Shown in pieces: positions 17,520-26,309 of a stretch of 64,000 nt of DNA. The translations under genes were made by a program, and so were the position numbers. How positions within the stretch are numbered: position 1 is the first letter of the stretch; every line of letters starts with the position of its first letter. The stretch is from assembly GCF_900120165.1 (NCBI RefSeq), contig NZ_LT635475.1, positions 1,116,001 through 1,180,000 of the forward strand, given 5' to 3'. The stretch is from Ezakiella massiliensis (GTDB lineage Bacteria; Bacillota; Clostridia; Tissierellales; Peptoniphilaceae). The notes under the pieces are model-generated. The model made no database searches, was not told the origin of the DNA, and was given only the letters and a program-made list of their open reading frames with translations.

Positions 17520-18161
17520 ATGAAATTAATTGATTTAAGCTTAAGAGATTACAATAAGGAAGTTTTTGGAGAAGCTCCAGCACCAGGCGGTGGAAGCGTT
17601 TCAGCCTATGCAGGTTCACTCGGTGTTGCCCTAACTCAAATGGTTGGCAGCCTCACAATCGACAAAAAAGCTTTTGAAGGTCTCACAGAAGACGAAAAAG
17701 CTGAAATGAGAAAAATCCAAGCTGAACTCGATCCAATCAGAGAAGAGCTAGAAGAAATCGTTGACACAGACGCATCAAGCTTTGATGATGTTATGGCAGC
17801 TTTCAAACTTCCAAAGGAAACTGACGAAGAAAAGAAAGCTAGAAGTGCAGCTATCCAAGAAGGCTACAAGAAAGCTCTTGAAATTCCTCTAAGAGCAGCT
17901 GAACTCTGCTTAAAGGCTCTAAACCTACAAAGCATTTACGCAAACTGCGGTAACAAAAACGCTATCACAGACGTTGGAGTTGGCACACTTCTACTTCAAT
18001 CAGGACTTGAAGGCGCTCTCTTTAACGTACTAATCAACGTAAATTCAATTAAAGACGAAGAATACGCAAACGGAATCAGAAAGAAAGCAGACGAACTTCT
18101 AAAAGAAGCAGCAGATAAAAAAGCTGAAACTCTAAAGATCGTTTACTCAAAACTCCAATAA
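17520..18161 (+). CDS. fchA: Cyclodeaminase/methenyl-THF cyclohydrolase family protein
   Basis: 213 residues of the FTCD cyclodeaminase family (EAPAPGGGSVSAYAGSLG, NCGNKNAITDVGVGTLLLQ). Members convert formimino-THF to methenyl-THF or hydrolyse methenyl-THF. Codon choice differs from its neighbours: CTA/CTT, GCT and ACA recur, which suggests high expression or a different history. AGGAGG lies before the ATG. The next gene starts one base after the stop. Confidence 0.9.
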   Translation: MKLIDLSLRDYNKEVFGEAPAPGGGSVSAYAGSLGVALTQMVGSLTIDKKAFEGLTEDEKAEMRKIQAELDPIREELEEIVDTDASSFDDVMAAFKLPKETDEEKKARSAAIQEGYKKALEIPLRAAELCLKALNLQSIYANCGNKNAITDVGVGTLLLQSGLEGALFNVLINVNSIKDEEYANGIRKKADELLKEAADKKAETLKIVYSKLQ

Positions 18162-18162
18162 T

Positions 18163-19293
18163 ATGATTTATCTGGACAATGCAGCAACCTCTTGGCCCAA
18201 GCCTCCCTCTGTAAAGGAGGCTGTGGCCCAGGCTTTTGACTATGCTGCAAACCCGGGCAGAGGAGCTCACCAGCTGGCTATGAAGTCAGCTCGTGAGGTC
18301 TTTAAGGTGCGCGAAAAAATAAAAGACCTGATAAATGCAGAGTCTACAAAAAATATAGCCTTTACAAAAAACTGTACTGAAGGCTTAAATATCGCAATGT
18401 TTGGGTCTCTCCAAGCTGGAGACCACGTCATTACAAGTGTATATGAACACAATTCCATCCTCCGCCCCCTCCACGTTTTAGAGGAGAGGGGAGTTGACTT
18501 GGATATTTTGGATTGTCCAATTGATGACCTTCCAGATAATATCCTAAGAGCCATCAGGCCAAACACGCGGATGGTTGCAATCTCCCACGTGGATAACTTG
18601 GTCGGCAGGGTCAAGGATATCAAAAAAATTGGCAACAGCCTATCCAGGGATATATTATTTTTGGTCGACGCAGCCCAATCCATTGGCCACATGCCAATAG
18701 ATGTGGAAGAGGCGCGGATTGACCTCTTGGCAGCACCTGGCCACAAGGCCCTGATGGGGCCCATGGGAACAGGCTTTTTGTATGTACGTGACGAGACCGC
18801 TGTGCTACCCTTTATGGTTGGCGGCACGGGATCACGCAGCCAGTCCCTGGTCCACCCAGACTTTGCCCCCGACAAGTACGAGGCAGGGACTGAAAACCTC
18901 CACGGAATTGTGGGCCTGGGCGCAGGTATAGACTGGATCAATGAAACTGGCATAGAAAAAATCGAAGCCCATGTCAAGGACTTGGCCCAAACTTTTTATA
19001 GGCTGGTAAAAGATATGCCTGGAGTAATAGTCTACGGGATTGAATCGGAAGACCAGATTACAAGCATAGTAAGTTTAAATATAAGTGACAGGGACAGCGC
19101 CGAGGTGGCCATGGCCCTAGACAGGGAAGGGGAGGTTGCCGTTCGCAGCCAAATGCACTGTGCACCGCTTTCCCACAAACACTTCCATACCCTAGACCAG
19201 GGCATGGTAAGATTTTCCTTTGGCTACTTTAACACCATGGATGAGGTCCATGAAGCCGCAAAAATTTTAGAAAAAATAATTCAAGATAATTAG
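18163..19293 (+). CDS. Class V aminotransferase, cysteine desulfurase-like
   Basis: 376 residues. It opens with MIYLDNAATSWPKPPSV, typical of desulfurase-like PLP enzymes. The PLP lysine lies in APGHKALMGPMGTG, with the preceding VDAAQSIGH binding the cofactor, and a cysteine near the C-terminus (SQMHCAPLSHK) can serve as catalytic Cys. It probably releases sulfur from cysteine, but the acceptor is unknown and no iscU/sufU gene is adjacent. Confidence 0.88.
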   Translation: MIYLDNAATSWPKPPSVKEAVAQAFDYAANPGRGAHQLAMKSAREVFKVREKIKDLINAESTKNIAFTKNCTEGLNIAMFGSLQAGDHVITSVYEHNSILRPLHVLEERGVDLDILDCPIDDLPDNILRAIRPNTRMVAISHVDNLVGRVKDIKKIGNSLSRDILFLVDAAQSIGHMPIDVEEARIDLLAAPGHKALMGPMGTGFLYVRDETAVLPFMVGGTGSRSQSLVHPDFAPDKYEAGTENLHGIVGLGAGIDWINETGIEKIEAHVKDLAQTFYRLVKDMPGVIVYGIESEDQITSIVSLNISDRDSAEVAMALDREGEVAVRSQMHCAPLSHKHFHTLDQGMVRFSFGYFNTMDEVHEAAKILEKIIQDN

Positions 19294-19301
19294 GTAAAAA
19301 C

Positions 19302-19802
19302 ATGTTAGAAAAATATCAAATGGAAATTATCTACGGGCTAGGCGGATTGTCGGCAATACTTTTAGTCCTGGTTATAATAAACATGAATCGAATCAAAAAA
19401 CTAAAAAATCGCTTCGACAAAATGGCCGGCTACGAAGATATAGACCTTGAAAAGCTACTGGGCATACTTAGAAAAGATATAAATGACATCCACACGGGAA
19501 ATATCTTGAGAGAAGAAAAGATTGCAAAATTGGAGCAGGCCTACAGCTTTACTATAAACAAGGTCGGCTTTTACAGGTACAATGCCCTGGCCAACGAAAA
19601 ATTAGGGCGAGGTGGCGACCTGTCCTTTTCGATTGCATTTTTGGACTCCTATTACAACGGCTTTATTTTGACCAGCATCTACGCTGGCAGCCAGTCCATC
19701 AGCTATGCCAAGCCAATTAGAAACAAGGGATCCAATATCCCCCTCTCAGAAGAGGAGCTAATCGCCATAGACAAGGCAATACGCGGCGATATTATAGAAT
19801 AG
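19302..19802 (+). CDS. DUF4446 family protein
   Basis: 166 residues: one N-terminal TM helix (residues about 8-27), a helical linker (LKNRFDKMAGYEDIDLEKLL) and a conserved soluble part with VGFYRYNAL and GGDLSFSIAFLD. DUF4446 genes commonly sit near parAB in Firmicutes, as here; the function is unknown. The gene starts 8 nt after the desulfurase-like gene and precedes apt. Confidence 0.88.
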   Translation: MLEKYQMEIIYGLGGLSAILLVLVIINMNRIKKLKNRFDKMAGYEDIDLEKLLGILRKDINDIHTGNILREEKIAKLEQAYSFTINKVGFYRYNALANEKLGRGGDLSFSIAFLDSYYNGFILTSIYAGSQSISYAKPIRNKGSNIPLSEEELIAIDKAIRGDIIE

Positions 19803-19815
19803 AAAGAGTGAAATT

Positions 19816-20331
19816 ATGGATTTAAAAAAAGAAATAGCAGTTATAGAAAACTTTCCCAAAGAGGGCATATCCTTTAAGGACATTACAACCCTCTTGCAAA
19901 ACCCAGAAGCCTACAGGGAAGCGGTCAAGCAACTCGCAGAACCCCTAAGAGGCAAGGGGATCAAATACATTGTAGCCCCTGAAGCTCGCGGCTTTATCTT
20001 TGGATGCACAGTCGCAGTTGAGCTGGGCATAGGCTTTGTCCCTGTTAGGAAAAAGGGCAAGCTCCCAAGGGAAACTGTATCCTACAAGTACGAAAAAGAA
20101 TACGGGGAAGACGAACTCTTCATCCACAAGGACGCCATCAAACCTGGCGACAGGGTTGCGATTGTCGATGACCTACTGGCAACAGGCGGAACCATTATGG
20201 CCTGCGAAAAACTCCTCAAAAATATGGGAGCAGAAGTTGTGGATATAGGATTTTTGATCGAACTAACCGGCCTCAAAGGCAAGGACAGATTGGAAACCGA
20301 AACCTATTCCATTGTGAAATATGAATTCTAA
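19816..20331 (+). CDS. apt: Adenine phosphoribosyltransferase
   Basis: Converts adenine and PRPP to AMP in purine salvage. 171 residues, the normal length. FPKEGISFKDITTLLQNP near the N-terminus, the substrate loop EARGFIFG, and the PRPP motif VAIVDDLLATGGT (about residues 118-130) are diagnostic. It has a weak ribosome site (AAAGAGTG) and is the last gene before a clear terminator. Confidence 0.96.
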   Translation: MDLKKEIAVIENFPKEGISFKDITTLLQNPEAYREAVKQLAEPLRGKGIKYIVAPEARGFIFGCTVAVELGIGFVPVRKKGKLPRETVSYKYEKEYGEDELFIHKDAIKPGDRVAIVDDLLATGGTIMACEKLLKNMGAEVVDIGFLIELTGLKGKDRLETETYSIVKYEF

Positions 20332-20348
20332 TAAAAATTTAAAGTAGT

Positions 20349-20374
20349 GGCTGACTTAATGTCGGCCATTTTTT
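20349..20374 (+). terminator. Terminator of the parAB-apt gene run
   Basis: GGCTGAC and GTCGGCC pair (one G-T wobble) around TTAAT and are followed by ATTTTTT. Confidence 0.8.
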
Positions 20375-20384
20375 GTGGGAAAAT

Positions 20385-20625
20385 TTAGGGAGGGTGATAA
20401 TTGCTTTGGGAATAATTTTTATATTTAATATTTCGACCGCTGGATATCGAGTCTCCACGGACGAAATGGCCACCATAAAGGATGGCCTCTACCTTAGTGC
20501 TGACAAGCATCCGTAAGAAATCATCTTCATCGGAAAATCGCTCTGCGGTGTAGGGGTCGCGGTTAATCCCGACCATTTCAGACCCGATACCAGGTTTATC
20601 CCGGTTGAAGAGACGAGCTTAAATG
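20385..20625. repeat. Structured intergenic repeat block
   Basis: The 20332-20946 gap has no credible gene; a 63-codon minus frame here overlaps only hairpin DNA. Visible dyads include GGCCACC-ATAAA-GGATGGCC (20468-20487) and CCAGG-TTTAT-CCCGG near 20590. ATCGCTCTGCG near 20545 recurs at 20826. The elements resemble those at 7395-7712 and 30682-30799. Confidence 0.6.
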
Positions 20626-20701
20626 TATTTATAAAATTAAAATAACATTATATAAATAAATCTTCAATTCATTAGGAACATTAATCATAGCTTTTCCTAA
20701 T

Positions 20702-20815
20702 CCAATCCACGGTGAAGCGTAACGCTTTATCAGGTATCGGACTAGGAGGGGTTAATATATATGTATAATGAGTTGTGTATGTGTATAATTTGCTGTGAAT
20801 GTGTATAATTTGTGT
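20702..20815 (+). repeat. Palindromic repeat family 1, copy B, with TGTGTA tract
   Basis: Inner dyad AAGCGTAACGCTT (20715-20727) and outer ATCGGACTAGG arm form the inverted counterpart of 7021-7071. It is followed by TGTGTATGTGTATAA repeats, the reverse complement of the CATACACA tract beside copy A. Both parts are therefore present, in the same relative order, at two places in opposite orientation. Confidence 0.7.
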
Positions 20816-20861
20816 CAATCGAAGTATCGCTCTGCGTTGTAGAGGCTACTTGCAGCCACGC

Positions 20862-20923
20862 CCAAGAGGTCAATTTCATGTAGCGGCGATCCTGAAATGG
20901 TCGCCAAGAAATTGACCGATTGG
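20862..20923 (+). repeat. Palindromic repeat family 2, copy at 20.9 kb
   Basis: Outer arms GGTCAATTTC / GAAATTGACC enclose an inner dyad, GGCGATC-CTGAAATG-GTCGCC. Near-identical copies occur at 63051-63112 and, inverted and interrupted, at 30682-30799; only the core is present at 7648-7668. Confidence 0.85.
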
Positions 20924-21105
20924 TATGCAGGAAAAATTCGGTGGGGTGTTCCCAAAAAGTTGGACAAATAATTTGTTCATCTAAAAGAATGCTTTCTACT
21001 TGCTAACTAAATTTTTGAATGCGATTGTCAAGGGTTGCGAAGCAACTTGCATAGCCCTTGACATAAAGCTTATTCAAAAATTTAAAATTTGGCAAGAAAG
21101 CTTCT

Positions 21106-21876
21106 TTATGCTCTTTCTTTTTCTTCGTAATACTTGGCCCTTTTTTCATTGGGGCTTAGGTAGTTGTTCTTTTCTTTTATTCTTGTGTTGTTGTAGTATT
21201 CCACAAATTCATCTACTGCCTTTTGTAACTGCTCTAGGCTTTTGAATTTTGTTTTACTTAGTTTTTCTCTTTTAATTACTGACCAGAAGCTTTCTATGAC
21301 TGAGTTGTCTAGGCAGTTGCCTTTTCTTGACATGCTTTGGTAGATATTATTTTCTTTTAGTAGGTCTTGGTATTCTTTACTGAAGTATATGATGCCTTGG
21401 TCTGAATGAAATGTTCTTCTGTATTCTGCATTATTGGTTTTTCTTATGGTTTCTTTTGCTAGATCTATGAAGGGTTCTTTTCTCATGTTGTCTACTACGT
21501 TGTATGAGATTATTTTCCTGTCAAATCCATCTATGAAGGCGTTTAGGTAGGCCCATGTATAGTTTTCTTTGTCTTTATATATTTTTACATAGGTTGTGTC
21601 TGTAAAGAGTTTTAGATTTGGCATTGTGGAGTCAAATCTTCTTTTTATTCTGTTTGGTATGTCTTTTAGGCTTCCTAGGAATGTGTATGGTTTTCTGGTT
21701 TTCTTGGTTTTTATTTGCATGCCCAGTTCTTTGTATAGTCTATGGACTTTTTTTATGTTTATTTCTTCATCCATCTTTAATACTGCGTGTATTCTTCTTA
21801 GTCCATAGTTTGGATGAGCTTCTCTTATTTCTAGCATTTTAAGTTTTAGTTCTGAGTCTTTGTCAGGCTCTCTCAT
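21106..21876 (-). CDS. IS3-family transposase OrfB (DDE domain)
   Basis: 256 residues from the first internal Met. The HTH_21 region (PNYGLRRIHAVLKMDEEI) is followed by the rve integrase core with the DDE triad in FTDTTYVKI, FHSDQGIIY and NSVIESFWSVIKREK. The same frame stays open upstream to about 21990 (AEDLRRQYPLKTILEVIGLA), overlapping orfA, so the real product is an OrfAB fusion made by -1 frameshifting. Confidence 0.92.
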   Translation of the reverse strand: MREPDKDSELKLKMLEIREAHPNYGLRRIHAVLKMDEEINIKKVHRLYKELGMQIKTKKTRKPYTFLGSLKDIPNRIKRRFDSTMPNLKLFTDTTYVKIYKDKENYTWAYLNAFIDGFDRKIISYNVVDNMRKEPFIDLAKETIRKTNNAEYRRTFHSDQGIIYFSKEYQDLLKENNIYQSMSRKGNCLDNSVIESFWSVIKREKLSKTKFKSLEQLQKAVDEFVEYYNNTRIKEKNNYLSPNEKRAKYYEEKERA

Positions 21877-21935
21877 TCTGTCTAGATTGTGGTAGAAGGT
21901 GGATCTAGCTAGTCCTATTACTTCAAGAATTGTCT

Positions 21936-22490
21936 TTAGTGGGTATTGTCTTCGGAGGTCTTCGGCAATCCTTGTTTTTTCTTCGTTTTTTCTTGAAGTC
22001 GAATCCTCCTCAACTCTTTTAAATATGCGTTTTCTATTTCAAGTCTTAGTAGCTTCTCATCTTTTTCTTCTAATTTTTTTATGAATTCGTTCTTGTCATC
22101 TATGTTTGAATATTTGCTTTTCTTAAGGTTTTTATCTTTACTCAATTCTTGGCCTTCCCTTCGTATATACTCAGGAAGGAGCCTTTGGTAGTATTTGTAT
22201 ACCCAGCTTGAAAATGTCATGGCTGGTATGCCATGGCTCTTAGCAAACTTTGTTAGGGCATCTCCCTTCCTTAGGTACAATTCTACTAGATTATGTCTTT
22301 CTTGTAAAGTTAAGGTGTTTCTTTTGCTTGAGTCCATAAAGGCATCTGGTCCGTATTCGTTGTGTGTTTGGATCCAGCCTTGAAGGGTTGTTTTGGGGAT
22401 GTTGTTTATCTTTGTGAATTTTCTAAGTGATAGTTTTGAGTTTAGATATTCTTCTACTTTCTTCTTTTTGTAGTCTTTAGTGTAGTCCAT
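21936..22490 (-). CDS. IS3-family OrfA (helix-turn-helix)
   Basis: 184 residues starting at ATG 22490, with GGAGGAG just upstream. Two HTH units are visible (LSLRKFTKINNIPKTTLQGW and GDALTKFAKSHGIPAMTF), then a leucine-rich coiled coil. Runs of six A followed by C at 21991-21985 and 21980-21974 stand where the OrfB frame (-1) becomes open, the expected place for programmed slippage. Confidence 0.9.
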   Translation of the reverse strand: MDYTKDYKKKKVEEYLNSKLSLRKFTKINNIPKTTLQGWIQTHNEYGPDAFMDSSKRNTLTLQERHNLVELYLRKGDALTKFAKSHGIPAMTFSSWVYKYYQRLLPEYIRREGQELSKDKNLKKSKYSNIDDKNEFIKKLEEKDEKLLRLEIENAYLKELRRIRLQEKTKKKQGLPKTSEDNTH

Positions 22491-22531
22491 GTTCTCCTCC
22501 TTTTGTGTCCAATTTTCGGGGAACAGGACAC

Positions 22532-22550
22532 GGTCCACATAAAGTGGACC
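22532..22550. repeat. Covarying hairpin with ATAAA loop
   Basis: GGTCCAC-ATAAA-GTGGACC is a perfect 7-bp stem. The related hairpins at 20468 (GGCCACC), 30734 (complementary strand) and 62975 (GTCTACC) keep the loop but change the stem on both arms. Confidence 0.7.
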
Positions 22551-22671
22551 CTACACGCTTCTCTGGATTTTTCCTGATTCAATAACCCATTTTCCCACCT
22601 TAATCATCCATAACCCCCAAATTTTTCCTGCCTTGCAATTATTATGCTAAAGTACTATAATTATCTTAGAT

Positions 22672-23328
22672 ATGAGATATAAATTCACTAGGAAAAAATT
22701 AATATGGGTATTTTTGCTTTTGCTTGTATTTATCTGGCTTATATTTTTTGCAAAAAGATCTCAGACTTACGAAGTTTATGACGAAGACAATCGCCCTTGG
22801 CAGATGACTGTGGTCCGCCCCCTTTGGTCCAAGTACTCCAATAAATTAATCTTTAAATCGGAAGATAAAAAATTCGTCAGGGACTTTAAGGGCAAGTACG
22901 AGCACAATATTTATAAAGTCCAGACCGGCCGGGTGAACGACGAGACCAACTTTGACATAGCCTTTGGGGTTTACAACAAGGCCCCCTCCCACCAGGTCTA
23001 TGCCAAACGCATGTTCATCTACTATATCGATGACGGAATGCTCAAACCCAAGTTTCGCTGTTCGCGTTTTATCAGGCCCATGGTGGACTTTACCCTGGCC
23101 GATTTAGATGGCGACGGCTTTGATGAAATCTACACCATAGAGAAATATAAGGACCAATATTCTTTGAATATGTACAGGCAGTACGATTTGAAAATCGAAT
23201 TGATTTCATCATTTGATTTGGATTTCAAGGCAGATTTTTTCCTAATAGACCAAGGCCTATTTATTGTAGGCGACCAAAAACATCAAGTGTACTTAAAAAA
23301 TGAGGAGGTAAGTATATATGAAAACTAA
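22672..23328 (+). CDS. Membrane-anchored protein with an FG-GAP-like Asp motif
   Basis: 218 residues; one N-terminal TM helix (residues 11-28, LIWVFLLLLVFIWLIFF) and an extracellular beta-rich part. DLDGDGFDEIYTI (about residues 143-155) is a calcium-binding-type repeat as in FG-GAP/VCBS proteins. It overlaps the DUF3160 lipoprotein start by 11 nt, so they are coupled and may act together at the cell surface. Exact family not recognised. Confidence 0.75.
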   Translation: MRYKFTRKKLIWVFLLLLVFIWLIFFAKRSQTYEVYDEDNRPWQMTVVRPLWSKYSNKLIFKSEDKKFVRDFKGKYEHNIYKVQTGRVNDETNFDIAFGVYNKAPSHQVYAKRMFIYYIDDGMLKPKFRCSRFIRPMVDFTLADLDGDGFDEIYTIEKYKDQYSLNMYRQYDLKIELISSFDLDFKADFFLIDQGLFIVGDQKHQVYLKNEEVSIYEN

Positions 23329-25549
23329 GAAAATTATAGCTCTAATCCTGGCACTAATGCTAGTATTTGTATCCTGCAAGCGCCATGACGGGTCTACGAG
23401 CGGAGACAAGGAAAAAGATCCTGACCCAGTAGAGGTTAAGGAAAAGGAAGACAAAGACAAAGACCAAGATAAAGATAATAGTAAGGCCGAAAATAAAATT
23501 AACGAAGCCCAGCTCTTGTCCTTTTTTAAGCTAAAGGGTCCTAAGCAAGGCGATTTTGCTTACGAAAGGCCCCAAGCCAATGTCGAGCCCTATGTAATAG
23601 AAAAAAACCTGGCCAATGTAGATGGCGTTAGCGATTACATGCGTGAAAAGCAACCAGACGCCATTAAGTCAATAGAAAAAGACGGTTTTGCTGTCACTTA
23701 CGAGCTTTGGCAACAGCCATTTTCCGTCTATGAAAACAACCAATACACCTTTAGAAATTCCTTTGTAACGACGGACTCAGTCCTCCACCTTTATAATATA
23801 ATCTATCTGGGCCTCTTGGAAAATATGGAGGCAAATGGCTTGAGGTCAAAACTCCTGGCCATGACAGAGGGCCTCTTGGAGACATCTCTAAACGACCTGG
23901 ACGAGGACCCAGCTTCGATTAGAAATGCTGCTTTATTTTACACCGGCCTCAGGCTCCTTGGCGAGGATGCCGATGTGCCAGCAGAGGTAGAGGAAATATC
24001 TGATGCAGAGATGGCCAATATCGATGGTGAATCCATGGCCATATCCAATATCACCGGAGCCCGAGTCGACTACTCTATGTTTAAGGTCCGCGGCAACTAC
24101 ACCAAGTCTGAAGACTTAAAATCATATTTTAAGGCCAATATGCTCTATTCGCAAAACTTTTTTAGAGTCTTAGATTTCTCCAATGAACCCGAATATGAAG
24201 CCATTCGCTCGGCCATCCTCTTATCCAGGCTACTGGTTATAGATGAAAAGGCTGCAGACCTCTGGAAGGAAATCTATGAACCCATCAGCTTTATGGTGGA
24301 ATCAACAGAAGATTTAACTCCTTTAAAGCTCGCTGAAATCGTTTACGATGTTACTGGCGACAGCAATTTTGATAAGGAAAAAATTAGCTCAGACATAGTC
24401 GTGAAAAAGGTTGCCGACGTTTTAAAGTCCATGGAAGGGCCGAAAATCAATCCGACCAAGGGCATGCAAATGTCCTTGCTCCCACAAAGGGCGGTTGTGG
24501 ATAACATCTGGCTCCAAGGACTCATCGACGATCGTCCAGCCTCCATGCGCCCAGTCGCCTCTGGTGTAGACGTAATGGCAGTTATGGGTAATTACCTGGC
24601 CTATAGGATTTCATCCACAAGTGAAAGGAATTTACAATGGGATGAATTTTTGGACAGGCTGGAAACCATTAAGACCCAGGTATGTTCCAGGTCTGAAGAG
24701 GAAAAAAGATCCAATATCTACCGGACCTGGCTGTGGACACTTGAGGGCTTTAACAACCAAGATTTAACTGGCTATCCGACCTTTATGCAAAATGAAAAAT
24801 GGGCCTACAAGGACCTAAACACAGCCCTAGCATCATGGGCCCAACTCAAGCACAATACAATTCTTTACTCCAAGCAATTTGGGGCAGAAATGGGCGGCTT
24901 TGAACCAATCCCAACCCACCACTATGTAGAGCCCAATGTCGAAGTCTATCAAAGACTCATTTGGATGACCGATTACACAAGGGAAAACGCAGAAGCTTAT
25001 GGAATTCTTGACGCAAAGAAAAAGAAAACCCTGGAAGATTACAAAGACCTCTTGGAATTTCTATCGGCAGTCAGCGAAAAAGAACTCCGTGAAGAAGCCA
25101 TTAGCCAAGCCGAAAACGATAGGCTAGAAGCCATTGGCGGAGAGATGGAAAACATTTTCCTAGGCTTCTATGTACCACCAGAAGATGAAGAATTTTCCAT
25201 AGGAGCCAGCGAGAGGGAAACCCAAAATATAGCCGACATCCAAAGGGTAGGATCCAATGCAGTGGGCGAACCCGAAGGCTCTTACCTGGAAGTAGGTAGC
25301 GGCGTATTCTCTGATATATATGTAGTCTTTAGGTCAAACGGCCAATACTATCTGGGCAGGGGTGCGGTCTTTAACTACTACGAATTCCTCTCTGAAGAAA
25401 GGATGACCAACGAGGACTTTGCCATGAGACTCGGCGGCTTCTGGACAGGCATCAGACAAATGGATATGGAAAATAAAGAAGAAGTAGAAATCGTCCACCC
25501 ATTCTTTGAAAAAGAACTCTATGAAAAAATAATTGACAGATTTTATTAA
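23318..25549 (+). CDS. DUF3160 family lipoprotein
   Basis: 743 residues. A lipoprotein signal ends in LVFVSC (Cys20) and is followed by about 40 Lys/Asp/Glu-rich residues that act as a wall-spanning linker. The large helical DUF3160 region starts near residue 85 (VTYELWQQPFSVYENNQY, then NSFVTTDSVLHLYN). The function is unknown; homologues are surface proteins of anaerobic Firmicutes. Ribosome site GAGGAGG lies within the preceding gene's end, and a terminator follows. Confidence 0.88.
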   Translation: MKTKKIIALILALMLVFVSCKRHDGSTSGDKEKDPDPVEVKEKEDKDKDQDKDNSKAENKINEAQLLSFFKLKGPKQGDFAYERPQANVEPYVIEKNLANVDGVSDYMREKQPDAIKSIEKDGFAVTYELWQQPFSVYENNQYTFRNSFVTTDSVLHLYNIIYLGLLENMEANGLRSKLLAMTEGLLETSLNDLDEDPASIRNAALFYTGLRLLGEDADVPAEVEEISDAEMANIDGESMAISNITGARVDYSMFKVRGNYTKSEDLKSYFKANMLYSQNFFRVLDFSNEPEYEAIRSAILLSRLLVIDEKAADLWKEIYEPISFMVESTEDLTPLKLAEIVYDVTGDSNFDKEKISSDIVVKKVADVLKSMEGPKINPTKGMQMSLLPQRAVVDNIWLQGLIDDRPASMRPVASGVDVMAVMGNYLAYRISSTSERNLQWDEFLDRLETIKTQVCSRSEEEKRSNIYRTWLWTLEGFNNQDLTGYPTFMQNEKWAYKDLNTALASWAQLKHNTILYSKQFGAEMGGFEPIPTHHYVEPNVEVYQRLIWMTDYTRENAEAYGILDAKKKKTLEDYKDLLEFLSAVSEKELREEAISQAENDRLEAIGGEMENIFLGFYVPPEDEEFSIGASERETQNIADIQRVGSNAVGEPEGSYLEVGSGVFSDIYVVFRSNGQYYLGRGAVFNYYEFLSEERMTNEDFAMRLGGFWTGIRQMDMENKEEVEIVHPFFEKELYEKIIDRFY

Positions 25550-25551
25550 GA

Positions 25552-25582
25552 AAATTGCAGGCCAAAAACCTGCAATTTTTTT
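25552..25582 (+). terminator. Terminator after the DUF3160 gene
   Basis: AAATTGCAGG pairs perfectly with CCTGCAATTT around CCAAAAA, followed by a T run. Confidence 0.88.
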
Positions 25583-25805
25583 GTGGAAAAATCTAATTTA
25601 TAAATTTATAAGTAAACAAGCTCTAATGCAAAAAATAACAGAAGAGGAAAAAGTCTCCTGTCGACAAGAGAGAGTAAAATCTTCTGGTGTTAAAAAATAT
25701 TAGCTCCCACTCGTTCATCTTTTTCTCCCATTCCCAATCCTTATCCCAATTCTCACTACTTTTAAACAAGCAACCTATATATAAATAAAAGCCGTCCACC
25801 CTCTA

Positions 25806-25856
25806 TCTAGATTCGCACTAAAGCGCAACGCTTTATTGTGTGGCGGACTAGTAACT
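25806..25856 (+). repeat. Palindromic repeat family 1, copy C
   Basis: CTAGATTCGCAC...AAAGCGCAACGCTTT...GTGTGGCGGACTAG: outer CTAG arms and an inner dyad. It lies in the 25550-26309 gap, which otherwise shows only AT-rich sequence and a 16-bp direct repeat (AATGTTTAAATGATGA near 25905 and 26231). Confidence 0.75.
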
Positions 25857-26036
25857 GTTGTTTTTTACTTAAATTGAATTGAGCTTTTATGATTCTATTA
25901 GTAATGTTTAAATGATGAGATGAGTGATGATGGTTAACGGGCAAGTGTTAATGGATTGGACTACATAATTAGCTTTAACCATAATTTCTTTATAATTTTC
26001 ATACAAGTATCACTTTTATTTAAAAAACTCCCGACT

Positions 26037-26087
26037 TCTAATTACATTTGCACTACAGCGCAACGCTTTATTGTGGAGCGGATTAGA
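26037..26087 (+). repeat. Palindromic repeat family 1, copy D
   Basis: CTAATTACATTTGCACTACAGCGCAACGCTTTATTGTGGAGCGGATTAG has the same arms as copy C, 230 bp downstream in the same orientation (given here as TTTGCACTACAGCGCAACG for the core). Confidence 0.7.
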
Positions 26088-26284
26088 AAGATTCTATTCT
26101 TTATTAAATTATTTATTAATAAAGAGTTTTTGATCTATTACTTTGAATGATTCATTACTTAGTAGATGTTAAGTAATAAATCAATATATGAGAAAGTGAG
26201 TGGAAAATTTCTTTGAACAGACATACACTAATGTTTAAATGATGACAAGTGTTTAAGCAATTTTCTTCCACATACAACTTCCAA

Positions 26285-26309
26285 TAAAAAACCACCCTTG
26301 TGGGGTGGC
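26285..26309 (-). terminator. Terminator of the patatin gene
   Basis: On the minus strand CCACCC and GGGTGG form a stem followed by TTTTTT, directly after the stop codon. Confidence 0.82.

Larger units (their letters stand above)
20947..22525 (-). mobile_element. IS3-family (IS150-like) insertion sequence, 1579 bp
   Basis: Terminal inverted repeats are TGTTCCC..AAA.TTGGACA at 20947 and its complement ending in GGGGAACA at 22525. Between them lie orfA (HTH) and orfB (DDE transposase) in overlapping frames, the layout of the IS3 family. No clear target duplication is seen; it separates the family-2 repeat at 20862 from an ATAAA-loop hairpin at 22532. Confidence 0.9.

Noticed and set aside
20385..20576. 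63-codon minus-strand frame
   Set aside because: It lies wholly in hairpin repeat DNA that also occurs elsewhere, with no ribosome site; treated as repeat, though a repeat-encoded peptide cannot be excluded.
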